DNA of 64,000 bases from positions 62,001 to 126,000 of the forward strand of contig JBCCJI010000010.1 of assembly GCA_039027855.1 (NCBI GenBank). The letters are read 5' to 3'. Numbering within the stretch: position 1 is the first letter of the stretch; each line of letters begins with the position of its first letter. This document shows, one piece after another, positions 52,251 through 60,601 of the stretch. A program made the translations under genes and the position numbers. Origin of the DNA: Thermohalobaculum sp039027855. GTDB taxonomy: Bacteria > Pseudomonadota > Alphaproteobacteria > Rhodobacterales > Rhodobacteraceae. The notes beneath the pieces were generated by a model, which saw only the letters and a list, made by a program, of their open reading frames with translations, was not told the origin of the DNA and searched no databases.

Positions 52251-52696
52251 GCTCGCCGATCCTCAAGGCGGCGGCGCGCATCCTCGTGGCGCTGATGCTG
52301 GTCGTCTCGCTGTTCCTGCTCGTGCGTGGCCATAACGAGCCCGGCGGCGGCTTCATCGGCGGGCTGATCGCCGCCTCGGCCTTCGCCGTGCTGACGCTGA
52401 GCCACGGCGCCGAGACCACGCGCCGGGCGATGCGGCTGGAGCCGGTCGAGATCCTGGCACTCGGCCTCGCCGCAGCGCTTGGCGCGGGCTTCATGGCGGG
52501 CCTCACGGCGCAGGAGCCGTTTACCGGGCTCTGGCTGCTGCTCGGCGCCGATGGCGGCGGCAAAGGCCTGCCGATCTCCACCGTGCTGCTGTTCGACATC
52601 GGCGTCTGGCTGACGGTGATCGGCTCGGTCATGGCGCTGGTGCTGGCGCTGGAGGACACGGGCGAAGAAGACACGGGCGAGGAGGACAAGGGCTGA
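52247..52696 (+). CDS. mrpB: Mrp antiporter subunit B
   Basis: This 149-residue membrane protein carries the MnhB signature GHNEPGGGFIGGLIAASAFAVL near the N terminus and four hydrophobic segments. Its ATG overlaps mrpA (ATGA). The C-terminal tail is an acidic EDTGEEDTGEEDKG repeat. It is required for antiporter assembly. Confidence 0.94.
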   Translation: MSSPILKAAARILVALMLVVSLFLLVRGHNEPGGGFIGGLIAASAFAVLTLSHGAETTRRAMRLEPVEILALGLAAALGAGFMAGLTAQEPFTGLWLLLGADGGGKGLPISTVLLFDIGVWLTVIGSVMALVLALEDTGEEDTGEEDKG

Positions 52697-53061
52697 TGGA
52701 ACCGCTGCTCGCCCCCCTCGCGGGCCTTTTGGCCGCAACCGGCGTCTATCTCATGCTGTCGGGCCATCTGCTCCGCATCGTGTTCGGCATCGTGCTGCTC
52801 GGTTCGGCGGCCAACCTGACCGTCTTTGTCGGCGGGCGCCTGACCGAGGGTGCGGCGCCGCTCATCCCCGAGGGCACTGCGATCCCCAACGCCATCACCG
52901 CGAACCCGCTGCCCCAGGCGCTGGTGCTGACGGCGATCGTCATCGGTTTCGGCCTCGCGGCCTTTGCGCTTTCGCTGACGCTGGCGGCCCACCGCCGTCT
53001 CGACACCGTCGATCCCGAGGAAATGCGCATCGCCGAGCCGCGCGAGGGAGCCGCCAAATGA
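52696..53061 (+). CDS. mrpC: Mrp antiporter subunit C
   Basis: This 121-residue NuoK-like subunit has three hydrophobic segments, with VYLMLSGHLLRIVFGIVLLGSAANLTVF and NPLPQALVLTAIVIGFGLAAFALSL typical of MnhC. Its ATG overlaps the mrpB stop by one base (TGATG). Confidence 0.94.
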   Translation: MEPLLAPLAGLLAATGVYLMLSGHLLRIVFGIVLLGSAANLTVFVGGRLTEGAAPLIPEGTAIPNAITANPLPQALVLTAIVIGFGLAAFALSLTLAAHRRLDTVDPEEMRIAEPREGAAK

Positions 53062-54629
53062 GCTGGACCACGAGCTGGACGCTCGCCTTCCCGCTGCTGA
53101 TCCCGTTCATCGGGGCCGTGGTCTCGCTGCTGGCGCCGCGCCTCGGCGTCCGCCCGGCGGCGGTGGGCATCGCCACGGCGGGAGTGCACCTGATGGCCTC
53201 GGTCCACCTCGCCTTCGCGGTCATGGAGGGCGGCGTTCTGGCCGCCGGCATGGGCGGATGGGATGCCCCCGTCGGCATCGTGCTGGTCGCCGATGCGCTG
53301 TCGGCGATCATGGTCGTCTCCACCGCGTTGATGGGCCTGGTGATCGCCGTCTACGCCGCAGCCGACATCAACCCACAGCGCAGCCGCGTGGGCTGGCATG
53401 CGCTCTATCTCGTGCTGATCGGCGGCGCGACGGGCGTGTTCCTGACCGGCGATCTCTTCAACCTCTATGTCTGGTTCGAGGTGATGCTGATCGCCTCGCT
53501 CGGCCTGATCGTGATCGGCGGCACCAAGGCGCAGCTCGACGCGGGCGTGAAATACACCGCGCTCAGCCTCGTCGTCACGCTGATGTTCCTGGCCGCCGTG
53601 GGCCTGATCCACGGCATGACCGGCACGCTGACCATGGCCGAGCTGCCCGCCCGCCTGGCCGAAACCGACGCGCCGCTCGCCAGCGGGGCGGCCGCGATGC
53701 TGATGTTCGTGGCGCTCGCCGCCAAGGCCGGTCTCTTCCCGCTCTGGTTCTGGCTGCCGGCCGCGCACCACACGCCGCCGTCTGCGGTCAAGGCGATCTT
53801 TGCCGCGACGCTCACCAAATCGGGGATGTATGCGGTGATGCGCGTCTTCACGCTGATCTTCCCCGACAGCGGGGCCGAGGCGCTGCTCATGCCGGTCGCG
53901 ATCCTCACCATGGCGCTCGGCGTGATCCTGGCGGCGGCGCAGACCGAGATCCACCGCGTCCTCTCGGCCCATATCCTCAGCCAGATCGGCTATGTCGCGC
54001 TCGGCCTCGCCATCGCCTCACCGCTCGCGCTGATGGGCGCCATTCTCTACATGCTGCACAATATCGTGGTGAAGGCGAACCTGCTGCTGCTCGCGGGCCT
54101 CGGCTACCGGATGACCGGCAGTTATGATCTCTCGCGCACCGGCGGGCTTTATGCCGTGGCGCCGCTCCTGTCGGTGCTGTTCCTGATCTCGGCCATGGCG
54201 ATGGCCGGACTGCCGCCTTTCTCGGGCTTCTGGGGCAAGCTGGCGCTGGTGCAGGCGGGCGCCGAAGCGTCGGACTGGATCGCCGTCGCCGCGATCCTCG
54301 TCGTGGGCCTCTTCACGCTCTACTCGATGACCAAGATCTGGCTGAACGGCTACCTCAAGCCCCACGCCGCCGGCCGGGCACGGCCGCTCAGCGCGCTGCC
54401 CGCCACCGGGCGCGTACTGCTGGTCGCGCCCACGATGGCGCTGGTGGCCATTTCGCTCGTCATGGGGCTCTACCCCGCGCCCTTCATCATGGCGGCCGAG
54501 GCCGGCGCCGCCAGCCTACTCGACCCCGCGCCCTATATCGCCGCCGTCATGGGCGAGACCCCGGTCGAGACCGCCGCTCACACGCCAGTTCAGACACCAG
54601 TGGAGACAGCGATGGGAGACGCGCCGTGA
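53058..54629 (+). CDS. mrpD: Mrp antiporter subunit D
   Basis: This 523-residue NuoN/L-like subunit has DLFNLYVWFEVMLIASLGLI, KAGLFPLWFWLPAAHHTPPSAVKAIFAATLTKSG and LSAHILSQIGYVALG. It contributes one of the ion-conducting channels. Its start overlaps mrpC by 4 bp and its end overlaps mrpE (GTGA). The extreme C terminus has short Thr/Pro/Val repeats. Confidence 0.95.
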   Translation: MSWTTSWTLAFPLLIPFIGAVVSLLAPRLGVRPAAVGIATAGVHLMASVHLAFAVMEGGVLAAGMGGWDAPVGIVLVADALSAIMVVSTALMGLVIAVYAAADINPQRSRVGWHALYLVLIGGATGVFLTGDLFNLYVWFEVMLIASLGLIVIGGTKAQLDAGVKYTALSLVVTLMFLAAVGLIHGMTGTLTMAELPARLAETDAPLASGAAAMLMFVALAAKAGLFPLWFWLPAAHHTPPSAVKAIFAATLTKSGMYAVMRVFTLIFPDSGAEALLMPVAILTMALGVILAAAQTEIHRVLSAHILSQIGYVALGLAIASPLALMGAILYMLHNIVVKANLLLLAGLGYRMTGSYDLSRTGGLYAVAPLLSVLFLISAMAMAGLPPFSGFWGKLALVQAGAEASDWIAVAAILVVGLFTLYSMTKIWLNGYLKPHAAGRARPLSALPATGRVLLVAPTMALVAISLVMGLYPAPFIMAAEAGAASLLDPAPYIAAVMGETPVETAAHTPVQTPVETAMGDAP

Positions 54630-55099
54630 ACATCTTCGCCGTCAATCTGCTGCTCGCCGGCGCATGGGGGGCACTCGCCGCCGACTGGTCGATCACCAGC
54701 CTGGTCATCGGCTTCAATCTCGGCTTTGCCGCCCTCTGGGTGGTGCGCGGCCTGTTCCCCGAAGACGGCTATTTCCTGCGCGTGCCACGGCTGATCCGCA
54801 TGACGCTGATCTTCCTGCGCGAGCTGGTGCTCTCATCGATCCGCGTCACCCGCGACGTGCTAGCCATCCGCCCTAGCGCCAGACCAGGGATCATCGCGGT
54901 CCCCCTGCGGGCCAAGACCGAGGCCGAGCTTCTGATGGTCTCGAGCCTGGTCACGCTCACGCCCGGCACGCTCAGCCTCGATCTCTCGGCGGACAACAAG
55001 ACACTCTACGTCCACGCGATGTTCGTCGATGATCTCGAGGAACTGCGCGCCGAGATCCAGGAAACGCTGGAAACCCCGGTGCTGGAGGCGCTGTCATGA
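54626..55099 (+). CDS. mrpE: Mrp antiporter subunit E
   Basis: This 157-residue protein has two N-terminal membrane segments, then LIRMTLIFLRELVLSSIRVTRDVL and the MnhE signature VSSLVTLTPGTLSLDLSADNKTLYVHAM. It starts at GTG 54626 overlapping mrpD. Confidence 0.94.
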   Translation: MNIFAVNLLLAGAWGALAADWSITSLVIGFNLGFAALWVVRGLFPEDGYFLRVPRLIRMTLIFLRELVLSSIRVTRDVLAIRPSARPGIIAVPLRAKTEAELLMVSSLVTLTPGTLSLDLSADNKTLYVHAMFVDDLEELRAEIQETLETPVLEALS

Positions 55100-55452
55100 C
55101 CCTGCTCACCCTGTTGGCCGATATCGCGAGCGGCATCGTGCTCGCCTCGGCCGGGCTGACCGTGCTCCGCCTGATGCTCGGGCCGACCGTCGCCGACCGG
55201 GCGGTCGCGATCGACATGCTCTCGGTGCTGACGGTCGGTTTCGCCGGTCTGCGCGCGCTCTCGGCGGGGGATGTCGCCTATCTCGACATCGCGCTGGTGC
55301 TCGCCATCGCCGGCTTTCTCGCGACGCTGGCCTTCGCGCGCTTCATCATGCGCCGCCACGCCGTCAAAGCATCGCAAACGGCGGCAGACCCAGACACGCC
55401 TCAAACAGACACGCCTAAACCCGTCGTGACGCTGAACGTGGTAAAGCCATGA
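55096..55452 (+). CDS. mrpF: Mrp antiporter subunit F
   Basis: This 118-residue membrane protein has MnhF segments VLRLMLGPTVADRAVAIDMLSVL and DIALVLAIAGFLATLAFARFI. The C-terminal tail contains short DTPQTDTPK repeats. It overlaps mrpE and mrpG by ATGA. Confidence 0.93.
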   Translation: MTLLTLLADIASGIVLASAGLTVLRLMLGPTVADRAVAIDMLSVLTVGFAGLRALSAGDVAYLDIALVLAIAGFLATLAFARFIMRRHAVKASQTAADPDTPQTDTPKPVVTLNVVKP

Positions 55453-55802
55453 CCGATCTGCTGCTGAGCGCCAGTTTCGGCGAGATCGTCGCCTCGGTCC
55501 TGATCGTCGCGGGGGCGCTGTTCGCGCTGGTCGCAGGGATCGGGCTTGTGCGCATGCAGGATGTGTTCATGCGGATGCATGGCTCGACCAAGGCTGGCAC
55601 CTTGGGGGTGGGTCTTGTCATGCTGGGCTGTGCCGTCGGCTTCGACGATGAATGGGCCATCGCCCGCGCGGTGGGTGCCTTCGTGTTCCTGCTGCTCACC
55701 GCCCCGGTGGCCGCCCATATGATCGGCCGCGCCGCCTATCTGGCCCGCACGCCGCTGTCGCCCGCCACCGTGATCGACGAACGGCGCGATCACGAAGGCT
55801 AA
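55449..55802 (+). CDS. mrpG: Mrp antiporter subunit G
   Basis: This 117-residue protein has the MnhG/PhaG signature GIGLVRMQDVFMRMHGSTKAGTLGVGLVMLGCA and three membrane segments. It closes the seven-gene mrp operon, which is complete (A-G). Confidence 0.94.
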   Translation: MTDLLLSASFGEIVASVLIVAGALFALVAGIGLVRMQDVFMRMHGSTKAGTLGVGLVMLGCAVGFDDEWAIARAVGAFVFLLLTAPVAAHMIGRAAYLARTPLSPATVIDERRDHEG

Positions 55803-55984
55803 CCGCGGCCTGCCAGTAGCGGGCCTCCCGTGACACGGCACCCTCCGCCGCGCCTCGATCTCCGGGGCGCGTGCCGAGCCGCGTGAAGCGCCGCGCCCAG
55901 CAATGGGCAACGCCGGTCATCGCATCGACTGCGCTCTGAAACGCGATGACCCCCCCTCGGCTTTCTCCCTACCCAAAAACGAAA

Positions 55985-56023
55985 GGCTCCGCGCGACCCG
56001 CCCTTGACGGATCGCGCGGAGCC
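55985..56023 (-). terminator. Intrinsic terminator of the sigma/anti-sigma operon
   Basis: GGCTCCGCGCGA (55985-55996) pairs with TCGCGCGGAGCC (56012-56023), a 12-bp perfect stem. Reading leftward it is followed by TTTCGTTTTTGGG, a usable T-rich tract. It lies past the anti-sigma stop at 56091 and may also stop mrp read-through. Confidence 0.85.
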
Positions 56024-56049
56024 AGCGGCTGGCCCCCCCAAGAAAACGC

Positions 56050-56070
56050 ATCGCGGCGGCCAGCCGCGAT
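56050..56070. repeat. 21-bp palindrome ATCGCGGC-N5-GCCGCGAT, copy 2
   Basis: This copy has the same arms as 4734-4754, with only the central bases differing. It sits between the anti-sigma stop and the terminator. Confidence 0.6.
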
Positions 56071-56090
56071 ACCGTCTGGCTTGCCGGCCC

Positions 56091-56918
56091 CTACTCCTTG
56101 GTCAGCTTGTTGATGAAGGTCGCCACCTGGCTCACATCGGCGCCGGGCGTGTCCTCGACCACGGCCCAGTCCATGCCGCTGTCCTGCCAATAGCTCGCAT
56201 AGCTCTTGCCGACATGCACCAGCTTAAGCTTGGCATCGCCCGGCAGCCGCTGTTTGCCGAAGACCAGGCTCACACGGTCGCCCTTGGCGTTCTCGTACAT
56301 CACCTGGGCGCGCGGCCCCTCGGCACCCGCCAGCAGGCGCCCGCCGACCAGGTTGAAGCCCAGTTCCTCAAGATGCGGGATCGCAGCACTCTCGCCAAGC
56401 CGGTCCGAGAACCAGCGCGCCATGGCGGCCTCGTTCTCAGCCGTGAACTCGACCGGGTGGAAGTTGTCCGGCGCGAAGACCTGATGGGCCCCGGCCGCAT
56501 CGGCCACAAAGGTCGGCACCACCGGTTGCGTCTCGATGGCCGAGGTCAGGAACAACCCCTCCTGCCGCTTGCCATAGCTCGACTTCATGAAGGCCGCATG
56601 GCCAAACCAGCCACCGCAGGCGATGGCCACCGTTGCGGCCAGCCCGGCGCCATACTGCGCCATGGTCCGCTGCCGCTCGCGCCGCGCGACCGCCCCGCTC
56701 AGCCGCTCGGCCAGCAGCAGGGTCGCCGGGTCGTCGACCTCGGGCTCGGCGGCTGCGCGCAGCGCCGCCAGATCGCCCATGATCCGCGCCATCCGGGCAC
56801 GCAGGGCCGGATCGGCCTCGATCGCCGCCGCCACGCGCGCGGCCTCGGCCTCGTTCAGTTCACCGTCGCAAAAGGCGTTGAGTTCCGCCTCGCTGATCGC
56901 AGCCCCGTTGCTCGTCAT
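56091..56918 (-). CDS. membrane anti-sigma factor
   Basis: This 275-residue protein begins with an anti-sigma helical domain (SEAELNAFCDGELNEAEAARVAAAIEADPALRARMARI). One membrane segment (AGLAATVAIACGGWFGHAAF, about residues 90-109) leads to an extracytoplasmic sensor domain of about 165 residues. No zinc HxxxCxxC motif is present. It lies 33 bp downstream of the ECF gene. The sensor domain has no recognised ligand. Confidence 0.85.
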   Translation of the reverse strand: MTSNGAAISEAELNAFCDGELNEAEAARVAAAIEADPALRARMARIMGDLAALRAAAEPEVDDPATLLLAERLSGAVARRERQRTMAQYGAGLAATVAIACGGWFGHAAFMKSSYGKRQEGLFLTSAIETQPVVPTFVADAAGAHQVFAPDNFHPVEFTAENEAAMARWFSDRLGESAAIPHLEELGFNLVGGRLLAGAEGPRAQVMYENAKGDRVSLVFGKQRLPGDAKLKLVHVGKSYASYWQDSGMDWAVVEDTPGADVSQVATFINKLTKE

Positions 56919-56951
56919 GGTTCCTCACCGGTTCGGACGCAGGCCACCGCC

Positions 56952-57476
56952 TTAGGCGCCGACCGGCACCAGACGGGAGCGCCGCGTCGTGGCCCCCTCC
57001 ATTTCAGCCCGGATGGCCGACCGGCCGCGGGAAATCCGCGACATGAGGGTGCCGAGCTTGACCCCGAGGATGTCGGCAGCCTCGTTGTACGAGACCCCCT
57101 CGATGGCGACGAGGACAATGGCCTCGCGCTGTTCCTCAGGCAGGTTTTGGAGCGCCGCGATGGTCTGTTCCAGCTCGACGGCGTGCTCCTGTCTTGCGGC
57201 GACGCGGTCTTCGTCCGCGCCACGCTCCTCCAGTAGTTCACGCCTGCGCGCATCCTGGCGGCGGCGCGAGCGATGGAGGTTGACCAGGATCTGGCAGAGC
57301 CAGGTGCCGAGGGCAGAACGCCCGCCATAGGTGTCGAATTTGGAGATGGCGCGCAGGAGGGTCTCCTGCACGAGATCATCGGCCTCGGCATCGTTGCGCG
57401 CAAGCATGCGGGCAAAGCGCCGGAGCTTCGGTATCTCCTGTTCGACAGCATGGGCGTTCTGTCTTCGTCCAAACAT
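56952..57476 (-). CDS. ECF RNA polymerase sigma factor
   Basis: This 174-residue sigma factor has region 2 (LRRFARMLARNDAEADDLVQETLLRAISKFDTYGG) and region 4 (LPEEQREAIVLVAIEGVSYNEAADILGVKLGTLMSRISRGR), without regions 1 and 3. Its own upstream region carries the GGGATGA-N15-CGTCTGA element, as expected of an autoregulated ECF factor. The downstream gene is its membrane anti-sigma. The predicted regulon within the window includes sbtA-mrp and two other units. Confidence 0.94.
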   Translation of the reverse strand: MFGRRQNAHAVEQEIPKLRRFARMLARNDAEADDLVQETLLRAISKFDTYGGRSALGTWLCQILVNLHRSRRRQDARRRELLEERGADEDRVAARQEHAVELEQTIAALQNLPEEQREAIVLVAIEGVSYNEAADILGVKLGTLMSRISRGRSAIRAEMEGATTRRSRLVPVGA

Positions 57477-57780
57477 CCCGGGTCCTGAGCCGTCGGCGGT
57501 TCACCGGCGACCCATGCATCAGACGCGCGGGCTCCGGGTTTCATCCCGACAATATAGGGCGATCGCGCAAAAAAAGTCGCCGTCCCGCAGCGGAGCACAG
57601 CGTGACGGTCGCACCAGCCGGCATGCCGATCGCCCCAAGCGCGCCGCGACCACCTCAGCGGGAGGGTTTGTCGCTCATCCAGGGCCGGTCATGCTCGGGC
57701 GCGCGCGCCGCCGTGATCCGCCCCCGGATGAACTGATCGAAGGCGATGAAGTCGCTCTCAGGCACTGTCGAGTCATTGAA
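57477..57780. other. 304-bp intergenic region holding the sigma promoter
   Basis: It contains the ECF promoter at 57519-57547 and otherwise no convincing gene. The left part forms the sigma leader, and the right part follows the stop of a leftward hypothetical gene with no visible terminator. Confidence 0.6.
57519..57547 (-). promoter_or_regulatory. Autoregulatory ECF promoter of the sigma gene
   Basis: Reading leftward: GGGATGA (57541-57547), 15 bases, CGTCTGA (57519-57525), 43 bp upstream of the sigma ATG. This copy defines the candidate motif because ECF factors usually transcribe their own gene. Confidence 0.85.
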
Positions 57781-58596
57781 TTAATAATTCAGGCTGACCC
57801 CGTCCATCAGGCGATAGGAGACCTTACACGGCCGACCATACCCCGGTATCCGGTGAAGCCGGTTGAGCCAGGTGCAACTCACGGCAAATCGCATGCCGTC
57901 AGGCTCGGGATAGGTTCCGGGCAGCGCACGATACTTCGATGGCATGTCCGAAAGCGGCAGGGTTCGGTACAGATTACTGCTTTCGGACCTGCAACTGTAC
58001 CCATCGAGGTCGGGTCGCGAACATGAGCGGCACGCCTCCAGCACATCGCCAATCACCTCGCAGTGATAGCCCAGTCGCTGGAAACTCTCGAATGCATGCA
58101 GAAAACTGCCCTGAGCATGCACCGGGCCGTCGTGGCCATAGACCGTGAGGCGCCTCGGGATCGCGGCCGGGATGCCAGCGGCGATCTCTGCCGGGGTCGG
58201 TGGCAGGATCGGGAACGAGATGCCGCGGGTGACGATGGGATTGCCCGGGCAACCCTCGGGCGGCAGGTCGGCCACATCCGGCGGATGGGCGCCGCCGCGC
58301 AACCGGTAAGACCCCGGCGGCAGGCGAAAGGCCACCCCCGAGGACAGCACCACGATGGCGCCTTCCTGCACGCCCTCACCGCATGAGGGCGCCGCGACCG
58401 TCTCGGCCGGCGCTTTCAAGGGGGCTCCCACCGAGATCAGAGCCGCCATCGCGAGGGTCAATAGGGTGCGAGACAGCCCGCTGTGGCGCGCAGCCCGCGC
58501 AATGATGGCGATCATATCGCGCGACACGGCAGCAATCATGATGCTTCCCAGCAGCGGAATTGAGCGTTGGGACACGGCCGTCATCGCGCCCATCAC
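57781..58596 (-). CDS. exported hypothetical protein, cysteine-rich
   Basis: This 271-residue protein has a hydrophobic leader (LSRTLLTLAMAALISVGAPL) and a mature region with about eight cysteines, including CEVIGDVLEACRSCSR and KYRALPGTYPEPDGMRFAVSCTW. I do not recognise a family. ATG 58515 (MIAIIARAARHSG) would give a more normal leader than ATG 58596. It is divergent from the ECF-controlled operon at 58727. Confidence 0.65.
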   Translation of the reverse strand: MMGAMTAVSQRSIPLLGSIMIAAVSRDMIAIIARAARHSGLSRTLLTLAMAALISVGAPLKAPAETVAAPSCGEGVQEGAIVVLSSGVAFRLPPGSYRLRGGAHPPDVADLPPEGCPGNPIVTRGISFPILPPTPAEIAAGIPAAIPRRLTVYGHDGPVHAQGSFLHAFESFQRLGYHCEVIGDVLEACRSCSRPDLDGYSCRSESSNLYRTLPLSDMPSKYRALPGTYPEPDGMRFAVSCTWLNRLHRIPGYGRPCKVSYRLMDGVSLNY

Positions 58597-58637
58597 GGCG
58601 GGATGGCAGACGAAAGTGCAAAAAATTTGAAAATCGC

Positions 58638-58666
58638 GGGATGATCCCGATCCGCCACTCGTCTCA
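58638..58666 (+). promoter_or_regulatory. ECF-type promoter for the 58727-60587 operon
   Basis: GGGATGA (58638-58644), 15 bases, CGTCTCA (58660-58666), about 60 bp before the first ATG. Only one base of the -10 box differs from the other copies. Confidence 0.75.
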
Positions 58667-58726
58667 CCCCCGTCCAGTCAGAAACGAGACTGCAAAGACT
58701 TTGGGATGACGGCGAGAGGAAATGAC

Positions 58727-59191
58727 ATGACCGATGCCACGCATATCGAGGCCGAGCCCACCCAGATCCGCCGGGTCAGCGACTATCTGAGCGATGGCCT
58801 GCGCCACTTGGCCGGCGCGCTCGCCCGCCTGCCGGGGCGGGTGGGCGAACTGCGCACCGAGATGCGCGACGAAGAGGATTTCGAGAAGATCCACAAGGCG
58901 CTCTCGACCCTCAACAAGCGCCAGCTCGCCATGCTCGGCATGAAGCGCGAGGAGATCTACACCTTCGCCGAGACCTGCGTGTACCAGCCCGAGCGTCGCC
59001 CGGCGCTGCACCTGCACCAGGAAGGCCCGGTGCTGGCGCTGCACGCCCCCGAGACGCAGAAGGCGCTGGAGTACTTCGCGCCCCTGGAAGAGACCGCGGG
59101 CGCTGTTGCGGAGACGACCGAACAGACCGACGCCGCCACCACCACTGCCGAGGCGGCTACCCAGACCGGCGAGGAGCGTAACGCGGCATGA
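58727..59191 (+). CDS. hypothetical protein with DUF1127-like helix, first gene of ECF-controlled operon
   Basis: This 154-residue protein has a central helical region, where STLNKRQLAMLGMKREEIYTFAE weakly resembles DUF1127 motifs. It ends in a Thr/Ala/Glu-rich tail. ATG 58727 has a GAGAGGA site. It overlaps the DUF2333 gene by 4 bp. Function unknown; co-expression with an envelope protein is predicted. Confidence 0.75.
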   Translation: MTDATHIEAEPTQIRRVSDYLSDGLRHLAGALARLPGRVGELRTEMRDEEDFEKIHKALSTLNKRQLAMLGMKREEIYTFAETCVYQPERRPALHLHQEGPVLALHAPETQKALEYFAPLEETAGAVAETTEQTDAATTTAEAATQTGEERNAA

Positions 59192-60198
59192 GCATGACCA
59201 TGGACGGCGCGCCGGCCAGCACCGGCTCTGGCGCCGAGAAGACGTCGCCCAAGGCCGAAAAGGCCGGCATTGGCGTTGGGGGCATCATTCGGCGCACGGT
59301 CCTCGGCAGCCTCGTCGGCGTCAACCTCGTTGGGGCCTATGTCCTTGGCGGGATGCTGCTGACCGAGCGGATCGACAACGACACCAACTTCCAGCCCCCG
59401 GTGGTGACCGAGGGCGGGCTCGCCAGTGTCGACATCACCGTCGCGCTGATCGAGCGTGAGGTGGACGAATACGCCTGGGTATCGAACGAGCCGTTCTTCA
59501 TGCCCGGCCACTGGCTGCCCAACATGCGCCACTACCAGCAGGGCGTGGTCTATGGCGTCAGCCGTTTCGCTATGGAGCTTGCCGACAGCCTCGGCCGCTC
59601 GCGGAGTGCCACTGCCGTCGACCCCGACCTCGACAGCGCGGCGGGTCTGCTGCGCTTTCCGGGTGATGTCTGGATCTTCGATTTCGAGCAGACCTGGACG
59701 CCGGTGGTGACCAGCGAAGAGCAGTATATGTCGGCGGTGCGCAAGCTGCAGGCCTACAACGCCCGCATTGCGAGCGGACAGGCAATCTTCGACCCCCGCC
59801 GGGATAACCTGCTGACCACGCTGACGCGGATCGAGGCGGACGTCTCCTCCAAGATCAACATCCTCTCCGACCATGTCGAAGGGGTTGCCGCGGGCCGCGA
59901 TGTCGAGACCCAGACCAATGAGGTGTTCTACCTCATGAAAGGTCGTCTCTACGCCTACACCATGCTGCTGAAGGCGCTGGAGAAGGACTTCGCCTCGGTG
60001 ATCGAGGCGGAGGGTCTGACTCTGACCTGGGACAACATGATCGCAAGCTTCGAGAATGCGGCGTCGCTGAAACCCTTCATCGTGACGAACAGCGCGCCGG
60101 GCTCGGTGTTTATCCCTAACCATGTGTCGGAGATCGGGTTCTTCGCACTCCGCGCCAAGACGCAGCTGCGTGATGTGATGACGGTGCTGAGCCAGTGA
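59188..60198 (+). CDS. DUF2333 family membrane-anchored protein
   Basis: This 336-residue protein has one N-terminal membrane segment (TVLGSLVGVNLVGAYVLGGML) and a large extracytoplasmic domain with DUF2333 features: NEPFFMPGHWLPNMRHYQQGVVYGVSRFAMELAD and GDVWIFDFEQTWTPVVTSEEQY. The family is conserved but uncharacterised and is found at the cell envelope. It overlaps both neighbours, which indicates a three-gene operon. Confidence 0.88.
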   Translation: MSMTMDGAPASTGSGAEKTSPKAEKAGIGVGGIIRRTVLGSLVGVNLVGAYVLGGMLLTERIDNDTNFQPPVVTEGGLASVDITVALIEREVDEYAWVSNEPFFMPGHWLPNMRHYQQGVVYGVSRFAMELADSLGRSRSATAVDPDLDSAAGLLRFPGDVWIFDFEQTWTPVVTSEEQYMSAVRKLQAYNARIASGQAIFDPRRDNLLTTLTRIEADVSSKINILSDHVEGVAAGRDVETQTNEVFYLMKGRLYAYTMLLKALEKDFASVIEAEGLTLTWDNMIASFENAASLKPFIVTNSAPGSVFIPNHVSEIGFFALRAKTQLRDVMTVLSQ

Positions 60199-60233
60199 GC
60201 GCGGATATGACCGGCAAAGATGAGGAGCGGACA

Positions 60234-60587
60234 ATGTCCTCGAACACCGAGAAGACGACCGAGGGTTCCGGCGCGACGGCGACGCTGACCGAGCGGCTGC
60301 AGGCGGCGGGACAGCTTGTCCAGACCATCGGCCAGGCCGGCTCGGCAAAGCTGCGCTCAAGCATCTCGGGCCGCGGCGGCGGTTCGCACGGTGAGGCAAA
60401 GCCCGCGTCCGATGGCACGGCAGCGGTGGATCCGGCCGAGGAGTCGAGCGCCCGCGAAGGCGGCGGCATCGGGGGGCGGATCTCGGCGATCCTCGGCTCG
60501 AAACTGATGTTCCGCAGCGCGACGGGCGTCCTCATCGTCCTCGCCATAGGCCAGTGGTCGCTGATCTTCTTCAACTACTGGCGCTGA
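60234..60587 (+). CDS. small C-tail-anchored hypothetical protein
   Basis: This 117-residue protein starts at ATG 60234 with a strong GAGGAG site. GTG 60195 overlapping the DUF2333 stop is an alternative. The N terminus is polar and disordered, with a helix (ATLTERLQAAGQLVQTIGQAG), and the C terminus is one membrane segment (MFRSATGVLIVLAIGQWSLIFF). It is the last gene of the ECF-controlled operon and is followed by a terminator. Confidence 0.7.
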   Translation: MSSNTEKTTEGSGATATLTERLQAAGQLVQTIGQAGSAKLRSSISGRGGGSHGEAKPASDGTAAVDPAEESSAREGGGIGGRISAILGSKLMFRSATGVLIVLAIGQWSLIFFNYWR

Positions 60588-60601
60588 CCACTGCGTCCCC
60601 G

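Noticed and set aside
58703..58709. Second GGGATGA near the 58727 operon
   Set aside because: No CGTCT box follows at 15 bases; only the copy at 58638 has the full pair.
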